Source: an uncultured Clostridia bacterium
GTDB lineage: Bacteria > Bacillota > Clostridia > Oscillospirales > Ruminococcaceae
Assembly: GCA_947385505.1 (NCBI GenBank)
Contig: CANDLP010000137.1
Location: forward strand, 1-6,618
Reading direction: 5' to 3'
Length of the DNA: 6,618 nucleotides
The notes under the pieces were generated by a model. That model was not told where the DNA came from. It saw nothing but the letters and a program-made list of their open reading frames with translations, and searched no databases. How positions within the stretch are numbered: the first letter of the stretch is position 1; every line of letters starts with the position of its first letter. This document shows positions 5,794 to 6,618 of this stretch, in pieces. The translations under genes were made by a program, and so were the position numbers.

Positions 5794-6378
5794 CTATTTT
5801 AAAAATATTGAAAAAATCCATTCTCTAAGAGTAATGCTTTTAATAAATTCCTTGGAAATGGATTGAATGGTGAAACAGAGTCTGTCAATAACTTTTTCGA
5901 GTGAAGGGAAAATTTGATTTCTAAAGCCAATCTTTCTGATTTCTTTCCAGATTTGTTCAATAGGGTTCATTTCAGGAGTATACGGCGGAATGAAAACCAA
6001 CTCAATATTTTTGGGAATATTAAGACCTTTCGATTTATGCCACGCAGCTCCGTCGCATGCTAAAACGATAGTTGGTATGTAAATTTTAGAACCGCCGAAT
6101 TTCCCTGTGAGCTTTGCAAATCCTTCCTCACCTATCAGCTCCGCTATTTCCTTGTTTTTGCCCTTAAGCTTACTTAATCCATTCCCCGCCACATTCCCCT
6201 TAGCATGTCTCACATACCGTTTGATAGCGTCAATCAGCTTAGCCCCCTGCCTTTCGGAAAACCCCTTAAAAATATCCGTACTCGGATCAACCTTTATCCC
6301 CAACTCCTTTTGAATAATTCCGCAAAGCTTGTCCTTCACCTTAGCTGTAGACGACGACAGCGTTGCCAGCTCATACAT
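5794..6378 (-). pseudogene. IS630-type transposase remnant: DDE C-terminus fused to an unrelated N-terminus
   Basis: The frame is open for 194 residues. Residues from about 103 to the end match the C-terminal part of IS630-family DDE transposases: the second catalytic Asp109 in ACDGAAWHKS, the PPYTPEMNPIEQIWKEI motif with the third acid Glu141, then a conserved FRNQIFPSLEKVIDRL stretch and an ITLREWI end. The first catalytic Asp, and the helix-turn-helix that should precede it, are absent. In their place are about 100 residues I do not firmly recognise (DPSTDIFKGFSERQGAKLID near 31-50). They faintly recall the linker after the N-terminal domain of IS110-type transposases, but this is an untested impression. 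There is no Shine-Dalgarno before the ATG at 6378, and a TATAAT overlaps that codon, so the start is probably not genuine. Most likely a deletion or insertion joined two mobile-element fragments in frame. Confidence 0.7.
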
Positions 6379-6406
6379 TATAGCAATCCAACAAAAGTAT
6401 AACCTC

Positions 6407-6436
6407 TTGACAAATGTGGTATAATAAAAGTAGGAT
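6407..6436 (+). promoter_or_regulatory. Candidate promoter/terminal-repeat segment of the plus-strand IS remnant
   Basis: TATAAT (6420-6425) is preceded by TGG (6417-6419), forming an extended -10 box like that of rpsO. Its -35 region is poor. A perfect TTGACA (6407-6412) lies only 7 bases away and cannot pair with that -10, but it could pair with TAGGAT (6431-6436) over an 18-base spacer. Either way the segment could drive transcription to the right, into the transposase remnant. Confidence 0.45.
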
Positions 6437-6445
6437 GGAAAGAAA

Positions 6446-6618
6446 ATGTTAAGTAATGAATAAAGAAAAAAGTTAGTGGAAGCGCATAAAAAGGGTTATG
6501 CAAGCAAGAATTTAGCAGAAATATTTAAAATAAGTCCCAACAGTGTAAACAGAATAATCAGACAAAAAAACAACGGGTTCATGTGAAAACAAAACATATA
6601 ACTGCGGAAGGAAGTCAA
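6446..6618 (+). pseudogene. IS630-type transposase N-terminal helix-turn-helix, broken, runs off the window
   Basis: From ATG 6446 the frame reads MLSNE, a TAA stop at 6461-6463, then RKKLVEAHKKGYASKN and LAEIFKISPNSVNRIIRQK. This is the N-terminal helix-turn-helix typical of IS630-type transposases (LAEIFKIS-turn-NSVNRIIRQ). The frame hits TGA at 6584. The frame starting at 6577 is open to the window end (HVKTKHITAEGSQ), which suggests a small indel near 6575-6580. A purine-rich GGATGGAAAG (6433-6442) precedes the ATG. Two disabling changes in under 150 bases point to decay, although programmed frameshifting does occur in some IS families and would explain only the second. It could be a second copy of the element whose C-terminus lies at 5794-6072. 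Confidence 0.75.

Larger units (their letters stand above)
5776..6618. mobile_element. Cluster of degenerate IS630-type insertion-sequence remnants
   Basis: Two transposase pieces of the same general family lie in opposite orientations: a DDE C-terminal domain on the minus strand (5794 to about 6072) and a helix-turn-helix N-terminal domain on the plus strand (6446 to the window end). Each is preceded, reading inward on the plus strand, by a similar 17-base sequence: TGTGTTATCATACTAAT (5776-5792) and TGTGGTATAATAAAAGT (6415-6431), 12 of 17 identical. This is the arrangement expected for the terminal repeats of two copies pointing outward from each other. About 300 bases between them (6073-6378) are not IS630-like. 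Neither piece can encode an active transposase as it stands. Confidence 0.65.

Noticed and set aside
6407..6425. TTGACA plus TATAAT as a single consensus promoter
   Set aside because: The spacer is only 7 bases, far too short for sigma-70 recognition of both hexamers together.
1..6618. CRISPR array, tRNA, rRNA, prophage or defence genes
   Set aside because: No regularly spaced repeats, no RNA gene signatures and no relevant protein motifs were seen on either strand.

Overview
The window is ordinary chromosomal housekeeping DNA from a low-to-mid-GC Gram-positive bacterium, most likely a member of the Clostridia, followed by a decayed insertion-sequence patch. The Firmicutes assignment rests on the tig-clpP-clpX order, the purine-rich Shine-Dalgarno sites, the A/T-rich spacers and the protein style. 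It is an inference, and I cannot name a genus. The first 46 bases are not biological: they match the Illumina P7/TruSeq adapter (end of P7, an 8-base index, then the Read 2 primer), so the contig end is untrimmed and real sequence starts at about base 47.

Layout: 47-418 is the C-terminal end of trigger factor (tig). 585-1187 is clpP and 1256-2566 is clpX, giving the common chaperone/protease cluster: trigger factor meets nascent chains, and ClpX feeds unfolded substrates into the ClpP chamber. A strong extended -10 promoter (2630-2658) then starts a second unit, rpsO (2776-3042) and pnp (3317-5443). This is the classical ribosomal protein S15 / polynucleotide phosphorylase pair. The unit is closed by a 22-bp perfect-stem terminator (5462-5510).

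The most interesting parts are non-coding. The rpsO leader has duplicated pyrimidine/purine blocks that could fold as a three-way junction, the kind of structure S15 binds. The 274-nt rpsO-pnp spacer is almost fully structured: a four-arm set of mutually complementary segments (3043-3139), a two-part hairpin (3151-3196), and a very long hairpin of about 75 nt (3218-3292) ending 24 nt before the pnp start codon. In position this resembles the RNase III-processed leader used for PNPase autocontrol in E. coli, although the sequence looks unrelated.

After pnp, 5511-5793 holds no gene that I can support. It contains a second good terminator with nothing obvious to terminate (5658-5686) and a 20-bp perfect palindrome (5726-5745). 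From about 5776 to the end there are IS630-type remnants in opposite orientations. On the minus strand is a DDE C-terminal domain fused in frame to an unrelated 100-residue N-terminus. On the plus strand is an IS630-type N-terminal helix-turn-helix carrying a premature stop and an apparent frameshift, running off the window end.

I see no defence system, CRISPR array, phage module or other new multi-gene system here.
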